Shown: piece after piece, positions 49,824-59,508 of the stretch
Layout of the letters: the number at the start of each line of letters is the position of its first letter
Position numbering within the stretch: the first letter of the stretch is position 1
Source: SHVO01 sp050246995
GTDB lineage: Bacteria > Pseudomonadota > Alphaproteobacteria > Rhodospirillales > Rhodospirillaceae
Assembly: GCA_050246995.1 (NCBI GenBank)
Contig: JBFWVA010000006.1
Location: forward strand, 62,001-126,000
DNA length: 64,000 bases
Direction of reading: 5' to 3'
Position numbers and translations under genes: made by a program
Notes under the pieces: model-generated
What the model was told of the DNA's origin: nothing
The model's database searches: none
Seen by the model: only the letters and a program-made list of their open reading frames with translations

Positions 49824-51584
49824 TTAACCGCGGGTCACCGGGCTGAACGTTTCGCCGCGTCGTAGGTCGTTCAGAACAGCGTCGATGACATGCTCGGCGA
49901 CGCCGAGCTCCCGCAAAGAATATTCCGCCATTACGACCGCGAGTTCGTGTTCGCCCATAACGGCGAGATCGGCTCCTTGACGCTTCAGAAACGCAAGCTG
50001 TTCGGTACTATGGCTTCGCGCGATGACCTTGATGTCGGGCCGGATTTTGCGCGCCTGAGTGAGAATATGTCCGGCGGCGAAACCGTCAGGCGCCGTGATG
50101 ACCAAAAGGCTAGCGGTCGCAATATGGGCGGCCTCAAGCACGGCAACCGCTGCCGCGTTGCCGTAAACAACGTTCAGTCCTTTCTGGCGCAATTTGTCCG
50201 CAGCGACCCGGTCATATTCGATGACGATAAAGGGCCGCTCTTGGCGTGCGAGTTCCGCGCCGATGACGCTGCCGACACGGCCGTAACCGACAATAATGGT
50301 GTGGCCTTCGGGCACATCGTTCTTCGGAATAGCGGGGAGCGCCGTGTAGCGGTTCAGCGCGTCGGCCAACCACCGCACGCGTCCGAGCCCGCGTTCCAAC
50401 GGCCCAATCATCTTGAACAAAAACGGGTTAAGGGAAATCGACACGAGCGCCGTCGCCAGAATAAGGCTCTGCACCTCACGGGTCATAATCTTGAGCTCCA
50501 CGCCCAGCGAGGCCAAGATAAAGGAGAACTCTCCGATTTGCGCAAGCCCCGCGGAGACCATCAGCCCCGTTCCAACCGGATAACGGAAGGCGAGAACGAT
50601 CGCGAAGGTGACCAGGAACTTGCCGACGATCGCGACTAGGACCGCGCCCGTGAGCCAAAAGGGATGGGCCAGCACGACCGCCGGGTCGACGAGCATACCG
50701 ACAGAGACGAAGAACAAAACCGCGAAGGCGTCCTGAAAGGGTAGTGAATCCGCCGCGGCTTGGTAGCTGAGATCGGACTCGTTCAGAACCATGCCGGCGA
50801 AAAACGCGCCCAAGGCGAACGAAACGCCGAAGAGCTCCGATGAGCCGTAGGCAATCCCAAAGGCGATTGCGAGCACCGAAAGCGTGAATAACTCTCGCGA
50901 ACCTGTATGCGCCACCTGGGCCAAAATCCAAGGCGCTACCCGCCGGCCCACCAGAATGACGACCGCACCGAAAACCACAATCTTACCGATGGCCAGCGCG
51001 AGCATCTGAGCGAGCGGCGCTAGCTGCTCGGCCTCCGGCAGATCTCCCGACCGCAACAGACCCCGCGTCGCCGGCAGAAGGACCAGGGCCAACACCATGA
51101 TCAAATCTTCGATGATCAGCCAGCCGACCGTTATGCGTCCTTCATGGCTATCGAGTTTGTGGCGCGCTTCCAGCTCGCGTGTCAGCACAACCGTGCTGGC
51201 GACGGAGAGCGCGACACCGAACAGCAGACTTGCCCCGGCCGGCCATTCCCATAGGAACCGCGCGGCGCTAAAGCCGAGCATCGTTGCGATAACCGTCTTA
51301 ACGACGGCTCCCAGGAGCGCAATGCCGCGGACTGCGTGAAGGTCTTTTACCGAGAAGTGCAGGCCAACGCCGAACATGAGAAGAATAATGCCGATCTCGG
51401 CGAACTGGTTGGCGAGTTCGGCGTCGATCAGGATCCCGGGCGTGTATGGCCCGACGACAATGCCAGCCAGCAAATAGCCGACGATCGGGGAAAGCCGAAG
51501 GCGCTGGGCGAGAAAACCCAGGGTGAAGGCCATCACGAAGGCAAGGGCAACGGTCGTTATGAACGCCGTCGCATCGTGGGCCAT
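49824..51584 (-). CDS. ybaL: CPA2-family cation:proton antiporter with TrkA-N domain (YbaL-like)
   Basis: 586 residues. About 12 helices of the CPA2 exchanger domain (1-400: GYLLAGIVVGPYTPG, LLMFGVGLHFSVKDL, GWLIIEDLIMVLALVLLP) are followed by a RCK/TrkA-N nucleotide-binding domain (about 410-540: GHTIIVGYGRVGSVIGAELARQ). This layout matches YbaL/KefC potassium exporters. Kef systems protect from electrophiles such as methylglyoxal adducts, so its proximity to gloA (46067-46486) is suggestive but not adjacent. No KefF/KefG ancillary gene is seen. Confidence 0.92.
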   Translation of the reverse strand: MAHDATAFITTVALAFVMAFTLGFLAQRLRLSPIVGYLLAGIVVGPYTPGILIDAELANQFAEIGIILLMFGVGLHFSVKDLHAVRGIALLGAVVKTVIATMLGFSAARFLWEWPAGASLLFGVALSVASTVVLTRELEARHKLDSHEGRITVGWLIIEDLIMVLALVLLPATRGLLRSGDLPEAEQLAPLAQMLALAIGKIVVFGAVVILVGRRVAPWILAQVAHTGSRELFTLSVLAIAFGIAYGSSELFGVSFALGAFFAGMVLNESDLSYQAAADSLPFQDAFAVLFFVSVGMLVDPAVVLAHPFWLTGAVLVAIVGKFLVTFAIVLAFRYPVGTGLMVSAGLAQIGEFSFILASLGVELKIMTREVQSLILATALVSISLNPFLFKMIGPLERGLGRVRWLADALNRYTALPAIPKNDVPEGHTIIVGYGRVGSVIGAELARQERPFIVIEYDRVAADKLRQKGLNVVYGNAAAVAVLEAAHIATASLLVITAPDGFAAGHILTQARKIRPDIKVIARSHSTEQLAFLKRQGADLAVMGEHELAVVMAEYSLRELGVAEHVIDAVLNDLRRGETFSPVTRG

Positions 51585-51707
51585 TTGGTCTGTTCTCCTG
51601 GGCTGACCCCCTCCGCGGAATCGATTGATTCCGGGCCGAAAGCCCTACGAACAAGACATAGACGCGCGCGCGGCCGCTTTCAACCGCCGCGAACGCGGAA
51701 GCGCCGC

Positions 51708-52400
<693 letters not shown>

Positions 52401-52434
52401 AAGTTTTCCCCGAAGACCTGATTCTATACTTCGC

Positions 52435-53253
52435 TCAGCCGAAACGACCTGTGACATAGTCTTGTGTCTTTCCTGATTTGGGAGTTTGGAACACAACTTC
52501 CGTATCGCCGTACTCAATGAGACGCCCGAGGTACATAAAGGCGGTATTGTCCGAGACGCGCGCCGCCTGCTGCATGTTGTGAGTAACGATGATGATGGTG
52601 TAGTGCCCGGTAAGTTCGCTGATGAGATCCTCGATCTTAGCGGTGGCGATCGGGTCGAGCGCCGAGCACGGCTCGTCCATCAGAAGCACTTCCGGATCCG
52701 CCGCGACCGCGCGCGCGATGCACAGACGCTGCTGCTGACCACCCGAAAGCCCCAAAGCGCTTTGATCGAGGCGATCCTTCACTTCGTTCCACAAGGCGGC
52801 GCTGCGCAGGGCTCGCTCGCAAGTTTCCTCAAGGACGGCCTTGTCTCGTACCCCGTCGACTTTCAGCGGATAAACCACGTTCTGGAAGATCGACATCGGG
52901 AACGGGTTGGGCTTCTGGAACACCATGCCCATACGCTTGCGCAAGGCGATCACATCCGCGTCGCGGGCGTAGATGTTTTCGCCGTGCAGTTTGATCGAGC
53001 CGGTGATGGAAAGCCCGTCCACCAGATCGTTCATGCGATTGATACAGCGCAGCAGCGTGGACTTTCCGCAGCCGGAAGGACCGATCAAAGCGGTCACCAG
53101 GCCTTTCTCCATCGGCATGGTGACATTGTGCAGGGCTTGGGCCTGGCCATACCAGAGGCTCAGATTCTCGATATCGAGCACCTCTCCCGCGCCCCCACGT
53201 TTGACGTGGTACACGGTGTCTTCCCGGGCCGATGTAGCGATATCCATGTTCAT
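52435..53253 (-). CDS. pstB: phosphate ABC transporter ATP-binding protein PstB
   Basis: 272 residues. ABC ATPase: Walker A GPSGCGKST (58-66), Q-loop VFQKPNPFPMS, signature LSGGQQQR (about 168-175), Walker B VLLMDEPCSALDP and switch His in VTHNMQQAARVSD. FQKPNPFPMSI and YTIIIVTHNMQQAARVSDNTAF are specific to PstB. It powers the PstSCAB high-affinity phosphate importer. It lies 19 bp after pstA and 34 bp before phoB. Where most bacteria place phoU between these two genes, there is none here. Confidence 0.97.
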   Translation of the reverse strand: MNMDIATSAREDTVYHVKRGGAGEVLDIENLSLWYGQAQALHNVTMPMEKGLVTALIGPSGCGKSTLLRCINRMNDLVDGLSITGSIKLHGENIYARDADVIALRKRMGMVFQKPNPFPMSIFQNVVYPLKVDGVRDKAVLEETCERALRSAALWNEVKDRLDQSALGLSGGQQQRLCIARAVAADPEVLLMDEPCSALDPIATAKIEDLISELTGHYTIIIVTHNMQQAARVSDNTAFMYLGRLIEYGDTEVVFQTPKSGKTQDYVTGRFG

Positions 53254-53272
53254 AAGACGTCCGCTTACTCGC

Positions 53273-55009
53273 TTAAAATTGACTGCCCACGAAATTCCGC
53301 CTCAAGCGATTGCGGATCACGATGGCCACTACGTTCATGACGAAGATCAGGCTGATCAGCAGCATCGTGGTCACGAAGACCATGGGCTTTCCGGCTTCCG
53401 CATTGCGGGATTGGAAGCCCACGTCATAGATGTGGAAGCCGAGGTGCATGAAGCTGCGTTCAAGGTGAATGAAGGGGAACAGGCCGTCCACGGGCAACTC
53501 CGGCGCCAGCTTCACCACTCCCACCAGCATCAGAGGCGCCACTTCGCCGGCTCCGCGCGCCATCGCAAGAATGATGCCGGTCATGATCCCCGGCATCGCG
53601 CGCGGAAGGACGATATTGCGGATGGTCTGCCACTTGGACGCGCCGCAGGCGAGCGAGCCCTCACGCATGGATCGCGGCACGGCGGCCAACGCTTCCTCCG
53701 TCGCAACGATTACGACCGGGACGGTGAGAAGCGCGAGCGTGAGCGCCGACCACAGGAGGCCTCCGGTGCCGAACGTCGGACTCGGCAAGCGTTCCGGATA
53801 GAATAACGCGTCGATCGACCCGCCCAGCGCGTACGCGAAGAAACCGAGGCCAAACACGCCGTAGACGATGGACGGCACACCGGCCAAGTTGTTGACCGAA
53901 ATGCGCACGATGGAAACGAGCCGTCCTTGCTTGGCGTACTCGCGCAAGTACAGTGCGGTAATAACACCGAAAGGCGCGACAGCGATCACCATGAGAAGCG
54001 TCATCGCCGCAGTACCAAAGATCGCGGGCAACACGCCGCCTTCGGTATTGGCTTCGCGCGGCTCATCGCCAAGGAACTCGCCCCAGCGCGAGAAATAGAC
54101 CGCAAGCTTGCCGCCGAACGAGAGATCGTTCGCCGGGTATACCCGCACCAGGTGCGCCATTTCCTCGGTCTTCTCTTCGCCGCCGATGGCGACGAAGGTA
54201 ACGGTGTTCGCTGCGTTCGCGCGCCGCAACTCTTGAACCTGCGCAGCGAGTTTGTCGTAAGTCGCGCGCTGGATGGCGGCATCGGCCTCAAGACGCTCCT
54301 GCGCCAGGCGATAATCGGCGCTGTCACGGCCACTATCGAGTTCGATGCTGCGCAGATCGAGACGCGCCGCTTCCATTTCATGGTTGATCGCGCCGATATC
54401 GTCTTTCTCGACCTTGTTGGCCTGCGCCCACCGCGCACGCGCGGCGCGATGGGCCGCCACGAACGCGGGATCGTCGAGTGAAGCGATCTGGCGCTCGGCG
54501 CCGTCGATGGTGACCGATTTGATGGATCCGACGAAAGGACCCCACTCCAAGCGCTCGACGAACAGGAAGTTCGCGGGGCGCTCGCGCTTCGTGACATTGA
54601 AATCGGGGATCCAACGGAAGTCTTCGCCGTAGATATCGAAATTGCCGGTCCGGTAGAGGGTGCGCGATGCATACCCATCCGCGTCCGCGATCCGCTGTTG
54701 CCACTCCGGCGTCAAGGCCGCCAGCGCCTCCGTCGTCGGCCGGAATAACTCTTCACGGAATGGCTCGCCGGCGGTCACCCTGCCGTCCGCCTCGGTCACG
54801 ACGTCGATCGGCTTGGGAATAAAAGTCATGACGCCGTTCCAGGCGACCAGCGCGAGAAACCCGGCAATCATCGCGATCCCCAACGCCAGCGCGCCACCTA
54901 ACACCCACAAGGCGGGTTCGCCGCGTGCGCGCATGTCGGTACGGCGCATCGCCGCGCGCGCGGCAACTGAAGCTTGATTTTTTTGCGTGGTCTCTGTGAT
55001 CACGCCCAT
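53273..55009 (-). CDS. pstA: phosphate ABC transporter permease PstA, extended form
   Basis: 578 residues; E. coli PstA is about 296. An N-terminal helix (about residues 33-60 here) is followed by a ~300-residue periplasmic region with a long alpha-helical coiled coil (Glu/Arg/Ala-rich, for example IELDSGRDSADYRLAQERL). The permease core (about 330-570) contains the binding-protein-dependent transport motif EALAAVPRSMREGSLACGASKWQT and the PstA hallmark ARGAGEVAPLMLVGVVKLAP. ATG 55009 has GAGG 8 nt upstream; GTG 55030, overlapping the pstC stop, is an alternative. Extended PstA forms are known in gamma- and alphaproteobacteria. Confidence 0.95.
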   Translation of the reverse strand: MGVITETTQKNQASVAARAAMRRTDMRARGEPALWVLGGALALGIAMIAGFLALVAWNGVMTFIPKPIDVVTEADGRVTAGEPFREELFRPTTEALAALTPEWQQRIADADGYASRTLYRTGNFDIYGEDFRWIPDFNVTKRERPANFLFVERLEWGPFVGSIKSVTIDGAERQIASLDDPAFVAAHRAARARWAQANKVEKDDIGAINHEMEAARLDLRSIELDSGRDSADYRLAQERLEADAAIQRATYDKLAAQVQELRRANAANTVTFVAIGGEEKTEEMAHLVRVYPANDLSFGGKLAVYFSRWGEFLGDEPREANTEGGVLPAIFGTAAMTLLMVIAVAPFGVITALYLREYAKQGRLVSIVRISVNNLAGVPSIVYGVFGLGFFAYALGGSIDALFYPERLPSPTFGTGGLLWSALTLALLTVPVVIVATEEALAAVPRSMREGSLACGASKWQTIRNIVLPRAMPGIMTGIILAMARGAGEVAPLMLVGVVKLAPELPVDGLFPFIHLERSFMHLGFHIYDVGFQSRNAEAGKPMVFVTTMLLISLIFVMNVVAIVIRNRLRRNFVGSQF

Positions 55010-55026
55010 GCTCGCATCCTCAACAC

Positions 55027-57645
55027 TCACAGTTGCGCCGCCCGCTTGCGGAACCGCTGCCGGATCAACTCGGCGAACGTGTTCACGGCGAAAGTCATCA
55101 CGAAGAGAGTCAGAGCCGCCAAGAAGAGCATGCGGTAAAGCGTGGAATCACGCACCGCTTCCGGCAATTCAACGGCAATATTGGCCGACAACGCGCGCAG
55201 CCCGCTGAAGATGTTCCACTCAAGCAGCGGCGTATTCCCGGCCGCCATGACCACGATCATGGTTTCGCCGACGGCGCGCCCCATGCCAACCATGATCGCG
55301 GAGAATACCCCGCTCATCGCGGTCGGCAGGATCACGAAGATCGCCGTCTGCCAGTCGGTGGCGCCGCAGCCGAGGCTCGCCGCCCGCAGATGCTCGGGCA
55401 CCGCGTTGAGTGCGTCTTCCGAGATCGTATAGATGATCGGGATAACCGCAAAACCCATGGCGAAGCCGACAACCAACGTATTGCGTTGAACGTAGGTGTC
55501 GACAATGCCGCCGCGCGGATCCATGCCGATGAGGACGAGCGCGAGGGCCGCAAGATAGCTGAACACACCCGCCGCGATGAGCGTCACGACCCAGCGGCCA
55601 AGATCGGTCAACCCGGCCAGTGTTCGGTCTTCACCGCGAAGGATGTGACCAAAGCGCTCACCGACTAAGCCTTGGGTGCTCATAAACAGCGCGAGGAACG
55701 CAAATGGGAAAACCAGCATGGCGGTGAAAGGTGTGCTTTCGCCGTGACCGCCAGTGCTCCAGGCCTTGAGGTCGCCCGCGAAGAAGATGCGTTCAAACCA
55801 CGGGCCAAGCGCAAACGCGACCAAGCCAGTAGCCAGGAGAGCCGTGAAAATCAGGATAAATTTGGGCAGTCCGCCATAGCGAAGCGCGATGTTCGACGGC
55901 AGTAATTGCCAAAGATATGCGCCCGCGAAAAGACCGGCGGGCACGACAATGAAGGCGCAGAAGATGGCCGCGATCCACGTCTCGACCAGCGGCGCAAGGA
56001 TCAGCGCCGCGATGAAACCCAACACCACCGACGGCAAAGACGCCATCAACTCCATCGTAGGCTTAACCACGGCGCGGACGCGGTGGTGGACGAACTCGGA
56101 AGTGTAGATGGCCGCGCCGAGCGCGATCGGGATCGCGAAGAGGAGCGAGTAAATTGTTGCCTTCAGTGTGCCGAAGATGAGCGGCACGAGAGACAACTTA
56201 GGTTCGAAGGCATCGGTGCCCGAAGACGACTGCCACGTCAAATCCGGTTCGGGGTAGCCTTCGTACCAAACCTTGCCGAAAATAGTCTGAAGCGTCGTTT
56301 CGGGATGAGGCACGGCCACATTCCAGGCATGCGCTTGCCCGTCGCTAGTGATCGCCACGATACCGTTCTCGCGCGGGGCCAAAGCGACGGTGTCGATCTT
56401 CGCGTCTCTCGCCGCTAACTTAAGGAGAACTTGCTCGCTCGTAGAATGACGAACCCAAACTTCCCCACCAGCATCGGCGGTGACGAACAGCTTGCCGCGC
56501 TGGCTGGCATCCATGGCCACAACAGGCTTCGTGTGAGGCTCAAGCGTGTGGGCGCGCACAAGTTGGTAGCCGTCGCTGGTCTTGGCGTCGGGACGCTGCA
56601 GGCGGAAATACACATTCACCGAGCCGTCGGTCCCGCCGATGACAAGCGACTGCTCACCGATCAGAAAGCCAATAGCGCCGACTGTCGCATCGCCGGGCAG
56701 GAGATCCACCGTCTCCGCGAGATCCGGTTTAGCGAAGGAGCGCGTATCGTAGCGATAGATATTGCCCGTCTCCTCGGCGACGTAGACCTGATCCGCATTG
56801 TTGGTCATCAGCAAGGCGTGAACATGCACATTCGCCGGCAGGCCAGGCAGCTCTGATGACGTCAAGGTCGTCGTCGTCGCTCCAGTCAGCATGTTAGTGC
56901 GCGATTCCGTGCGCGACAGGCGGCCAATGCCGGCCGCATCGACAGTGATGAAAGAGCGCGTCGGGCGTTCGACGGTGCCGCCGAGACGGTAATCGATCGC
57001 GGCAATTGCGGTTCCGGCCGGCGCAACTTGCGTCGCTTCGCCGAGTTCCACGGCGATCGAGACGACTCGCGTCTGTTCAGGACTGATTGCGGTATAGATC
57101 GCTTGCCCGTCGGTGAAATCTGAGTCGTTCAGGCGCTTCAGGTTTTGGGGAACTTGAGCATTGTCGACGACCGCGCCCCCCACCTTCAGCGTGCCGAGGC
57201 GCAACGTGCCGTCGGCGAAACCGAAGGCCAGATCGCGGCCGTTCAAAGTGCGATTAAATGCGCTGACTTCATTGCCCCCGAGATCGAAGGCGGGCGCATC
57301 GAGCTCGGTTCCGGTTGCGATATGGAAAGCATGCACTTTACCGGTCGCATCGACGGAGGTGGAGACGACCTTGTATTCGTCGATAACTTCCATGAGCGCG
57401 CGCGGGCCTGGGGTGATCTTGGCGGAGCTGGAGCCTTCCACGGACGCGCCCGTAAACAGCGGCACAACGACCTGCGCAAGAAACACCATGATCCCGAACA
57501 CGGCGACAATTACGCCAATGCCGCCGATGCGGATGATCCAGTCGGCGGCCTTATCGATAATAATCACCGAGCGCGCGGTCTTCATGGAACGGCGCTGACG
57601 CGGCATGCTCCCTTGAGCTTCGCCTTTGATTTCACCCTCCGCCAC
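55027..57645 (-). CDS. pstC: phosphate ABC transporter permease PstC, extended form
   Basis: 872 residues; E. coli PstC is about 320. After a first helix (about 35-60) comes a ~380-residue periplasmic region rich in beta strands with repeated elements (SAFNRTLNGRDLAFGFADGTLRLG, SLVIGGTDGSVNVYFRL, LFVTADAGGEVWVRHSTS), which looks like a WD-type beta-propeller. The permease core (about 500-865) carries PEPDLTWQSSSGTDAFEPKLSL and the transport motif EDALNAVPEHLRAASLGCGATDWQT. Such large PstC proteins pair with extended PstA. GTG 57645 has GAGGGG 5 nt upstream. Its stop overlaps or abuts pstA. Confidence 0.94.
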   Translation of the reverse strand: MAEGEIKGEAQGSMPRQRRSMKTARSVIIIDKAADWIIRIGGIGVIVAVFGIMVFLAQVVVPLFTGASVEGSSSAKITPGPRALMEVIDEYKVVSTSVDATGKVHAFHIATGTELDAPAFDLGGNEVSAFNRTLNGRDLAFGFADGTLRLGTLKVGGAVVDNAQVPQNLKRLNDSDFTDGQAIYTAISPEQTRVVSIAVELGEATQVAPAGTAIAAIDYRLGGTVERPTRSFITVDAAGIGRLSRTESRTNMLTGATTTTLTSSELPGLPANVHVHALLMTNNADQVYVAEETGNIYRYDTRSFAKPDLAETVDLLPGDATVGAIGFLIGEQSLVIGGTDGSVNVYFRLQRPDAKTSDGYQLVRAHTLEPHTKPVVAMDASQRGKLFVTADAGGEVWVRHSTSEQVLLKLAARDAKIDTVALAPRENGIVAITSDGQAHAWNVAVPHPETTLQTIFGKVWYEGYPEPDLTWQSSSGTDAFEPKLSLVPLIFGTLKATIYSLLFAIPIALGAAIYTSEFVHHRVRAVVKPTMELMASLPSVVLGFIAALILAPLVETWIAAIFCAFIVVPAGLFAGAYLWQLLPSNIALRYGGLPKFILIFTALLATGLVAFALGPWFERIFFAGDLKAWSTGGHGESTPFTAMLVFPFAFLALFMSTQGLVGERFGHILRGEDRTLAGLTDLGRWVVTLIAAGVFSYLAALALVLIGMDPRGGIVDTYVQRNTLVVGFAMGFAVIPIIYTISEDALNAVPEHLRAASLGCGATDWQTAIFVILPTAMSGVFSAIMVGMGRAVGETMIVVMAAGNTPLLEWNIFSGLRALSANIAVELPEAVRDSTLYRMLFLAALTLFVMTFAVNTFAELIRQRFRKRAAQL

Positions 57646-57670
57646 GCACACCCCTCAACTTAGAAAAGGA

Positions 57671-57696
57671 CGATGCCGGCGATTTCACCGGCATCG
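57671..57696 (-). terminator. attenuator-like hairpin between pstS and pstC
   Basis: A perfect 9-bp stem CGATGCCGG / CCGGCATCG with an 8-nt loop, followed on the minus strand by TCCTTTTCTAAG. It lies in the 75-bp gap after pstS. Such hairpins commonly let the binding protein be made in excess over the permeases. Confidence 0.65.
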
Positions 57697-57720
57697 CGCT
57701 TAACAAACAACGCGTGTCTC

Positions 57721-58695
57721 TTAGTAGCTCAGCTCGAGCGCCTTCAAATCTTCGCCGACCACGCTGGATGGGATCGGGAAATAGCCGTCCTTCACCACGC
57801 CCGTCTGGCCCTGTTTCGAGAGGACGAACTTCGCGAATTCGGCGCGGAGCGGTTCCAACTTCGCACCCGGCTTCTTGTTCAGATAGACGTAGAGGAAGCG
57901 GGTGATCGGGTATTCGCCGGCGTAGGCGTTTTCCGCCGTCGAGTCGAAGCACGTACCGCCGTCAGTAGCCGAGATCGGCACCGAGCGCACGTCGGCGGTC
58001 TTGTAGCCGACGCCCGAGTAACCGATCGCGTACTTGTCGGAAGCAATCGCCTGAACCACGGCAGAGGAGCCCGGCTGTTCCTTCACGCTGTCCTTATAGT
58101 CGCCGTCAGCGAGCACGACTTCCTTGAAGTAGCCGTACGTGCCGGACGCCGAGTTGCGGCCGTACATCGAGATCGGTCGGGTCGCCCACTCGCCGGTCAT
58201 GCCGAGTTGACCCCAGGTCTTAATATCCTGTTTGCCGCCGTGCTTGCGGCTCTTGGAGAAGATCGCATCCACTTGCGCGAGGCTAAGACACTTGATGGGA
58301 TTGTCCTTGTGGACGAACACGGCGAGGGCATCGACGGCGACGCGCATGCCGGTGGGCTTGTAGCCGTACTTCTTTTCGAAGTCGTCCATTTCGACGCCCT
58401 TCATCGGACGCGACATCGGACCGAACTGAGCGGTACCGGCGATCAGGGCCGGCGGCGCGGTGCCCGAACCCTTGCCTTCGATTTCAACCTTCACATTGGG
58501 ATATTCTTTGGCAAAGCCCTCGGCCCACAGCGTCATGACGTTGTTGAGCGTATCCGAGCCGATGGACTTGAGGCTGCCTTCAACGCCCGCAGCCTTCTTA
58601 TAATCCTTGAGCGAGGCGTCGACTTCGACGGCCCAAACGGTGGTGGCGGCAAGACTGCCAGCGAGCACACAAACGGCGCCGAATTTCTTGAGCAT
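57721..58695 (-). CDS. pstS: phosphate-binding protein PstS
   Basis: 324 residues with a signal peptide (cleaved near VWAVE, residue 22). The phosphate site motifs SIGSDTLNNVMTLWAEGFAKEYPNVKVEI, PMSRPMK and RNSASGTYGYFKE are present. The periplasmic protein delivers phosphate to PstCA. It belongs to the type with an internal disulfide region (NPIKCLSL, GGTCFDS). GGAG lies 6 nt before ATG 58695. It is first gene of pstS-pstC-pstA-pstB-phoB and is preceded by a Pho box. Confidence 0.96.
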   Translation of the reverse strand: MLKKFGAVCVLAGSLAATTVWAVEVDASLKDYKKAAGVEGSLKSIGSDTLNNVMTLWAEGFAKEYPNVKVEIEGKGSGTAPPALIAGTAQFGPMSRPMKGVEMDDFEKKYGYKPTGMRVAVDALAVFVHKDNPIKCLSLAQVDAIFSKSRKHGGKQDIKTWGQLGMTGEWATRPISMYGRNSASGTYGYFKEVVLADGDYKDSVKEQPGSSAVVQAIASDKYAIGYSGVGYKTADVRSVPISATDGGTCFDSTAENAYAGEYPITRFLYVYLNKKPGAKLEPLRAEFAKFVLSKQGQTGVVKDGYFPIPSSVVGEDLKALELSY

Positions 58696-58763
58696 GGAGG
58701 TCTCCACGGGAAGAGAGCGGTTGTAAAAACACGCCATCCATAGCGACGAAGGGCACACCTTTT

Positions 58764-58792
58764 TTGACAGATTTGTGAAAGATTTATTACAG
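58764..58792 (-). promoter_or_regulatory. Pho box (PhoB binding site) upstream of pstS
   Basis: Read on the minus strand: CTGTAAT, CTTTCAC and CTGTCAA, each followed by a 4-nt A/T-rich spacer, at 58792-58786, 58781-58775 and 58770-58764. The three 7-mers have an exact 11-bp period, the form of tandem PhoB sites (consensus CTGTCAT with AT-rich spacers). A possible -10 TATGGA is at 58742-58737. This puts the operon under its own last gene product, PhoB. Confidence 0.85.
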
Positions 58793-58829
58793 GAAGGCCG
58801 TCCCGCGACAGCCTTTTCCGGGCAAAAAT

Positions 58830-58853
58830 AAAGCGCTGATTTTACAGCGCTTT
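58830..58853 (-). terminator. terminator of the tkt-rpe transcript
   Basis: Stem AAAGCGCTG / CAGCGCTTT with a 6-nt A/T loop, followed on the minus strand by ATTTTTG. It lies 7 bp after the rpe stop and separates it from the pstS promoter. Confidence 0.82.
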
Positions 58854-58860
58854 TTAGACT

Positions 58861-59502
58861 TTATCCGCGAAGGGCGGCGATGTTGCCCTGATAGTCCTTG
58901 GTACCGAACACCGCCGTTCCAGCCACCAGGACCGTCGCCCCAGCGTCCCGCACGTCTTTTGCCGTCGCCGGAGTGATTCCCCCGTCCACTTCCAGCTCGA
59001 TCGGACGACGGCCGATCATAGTCTTGATGCGGCGGAGCTTCTCGAGTTGGCTCGAAATGAAAGTCTGCCCTCCAAAGCCCGGATTGACGCTCATGACCAG
59101 GATGAGGTCGAGCCGGTCGAGCACGTATTCGATCACGTTTTCGGGGGTCGACGGGTTGAGGGAAACGCCCGCTTTCTTGCCGAGCGAACGAATGAGTTGG
59201 AGCGAGCGGTCGAGGTGCGCGCCGGCTTCAGCGTGCACCGTGATGATATCCGAGCCGGCTTCGGCAAACGCCGCGATGTAAGGATCGACGGGCTGGATCA
59301 TAAGATGCACGTCGAGCACTTTCTTGGTGTGTGGGCGCAGCGATTTGACCACCACGGGCCCGATGGTGAGGTTGGGCACGAAGTGGCCGTCCATCACGTC
59401 GACATGGATGTAATCGGCGCCCGCTTCGTCGATCGCGCGCACTTCCTCGCCGAGGCGTGCGAAGTCCGCCGAGAGGATGCTGGGCGCGATCTTGACCGAC
59501 AT
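58861..59502 (-). CDS. rpe: ribulose-phosphate 3-epimerase
   Basis: 213 residues, a TIM barrel: IAPSILSADFARLGEEV, YIHVDVMDGHFVPNLTIGP (metal-binding His/Asp), LDVHLMIQPVDPYI, ITVHAEAG, MSVNPGFGGQTF and ELEVDGGIT are the family's successive strands. It interconverts ribulose-5-phosphate and xylulose-5-phosphate in the pentose phosphate or Calvin pathways. It follows tkt by 6 bp and ends in the terminator at 58830. No RuBisCO or phosphoribulokinase gene is nearby, so pentose phosphate use is more likely. Confidence 0.96.
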   Translation of the reverse strand: MSVKIAPSILSADFARLGEEVRAIDEAGADYIHVDVMDGHFVPNLTIGPVVVKSLRPHTKKVLDVHLMIQPVDPYIAAFAEAGSDIITVHAEAGAHLDRSLQLIRSLGKKAGVSLNPSTPENVIEYVLDRLDLILVMSVNPGFGGQTFISSQLEKLRRIKTMIGRRPIELEVDGGITPATAKDVRDAGATVLVAGTAVFGTKDYQGNIAALRG

Positions 59503-59508
59503 GTGCTG

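Noticed and set aside
46067..51584. gloA and ybaL as a methylglyoxal-defence operon
   Set aside because: They are 3.3 kb apart, on different strands, with four unrelated genes or gaps between; proximity alone is not evidence.
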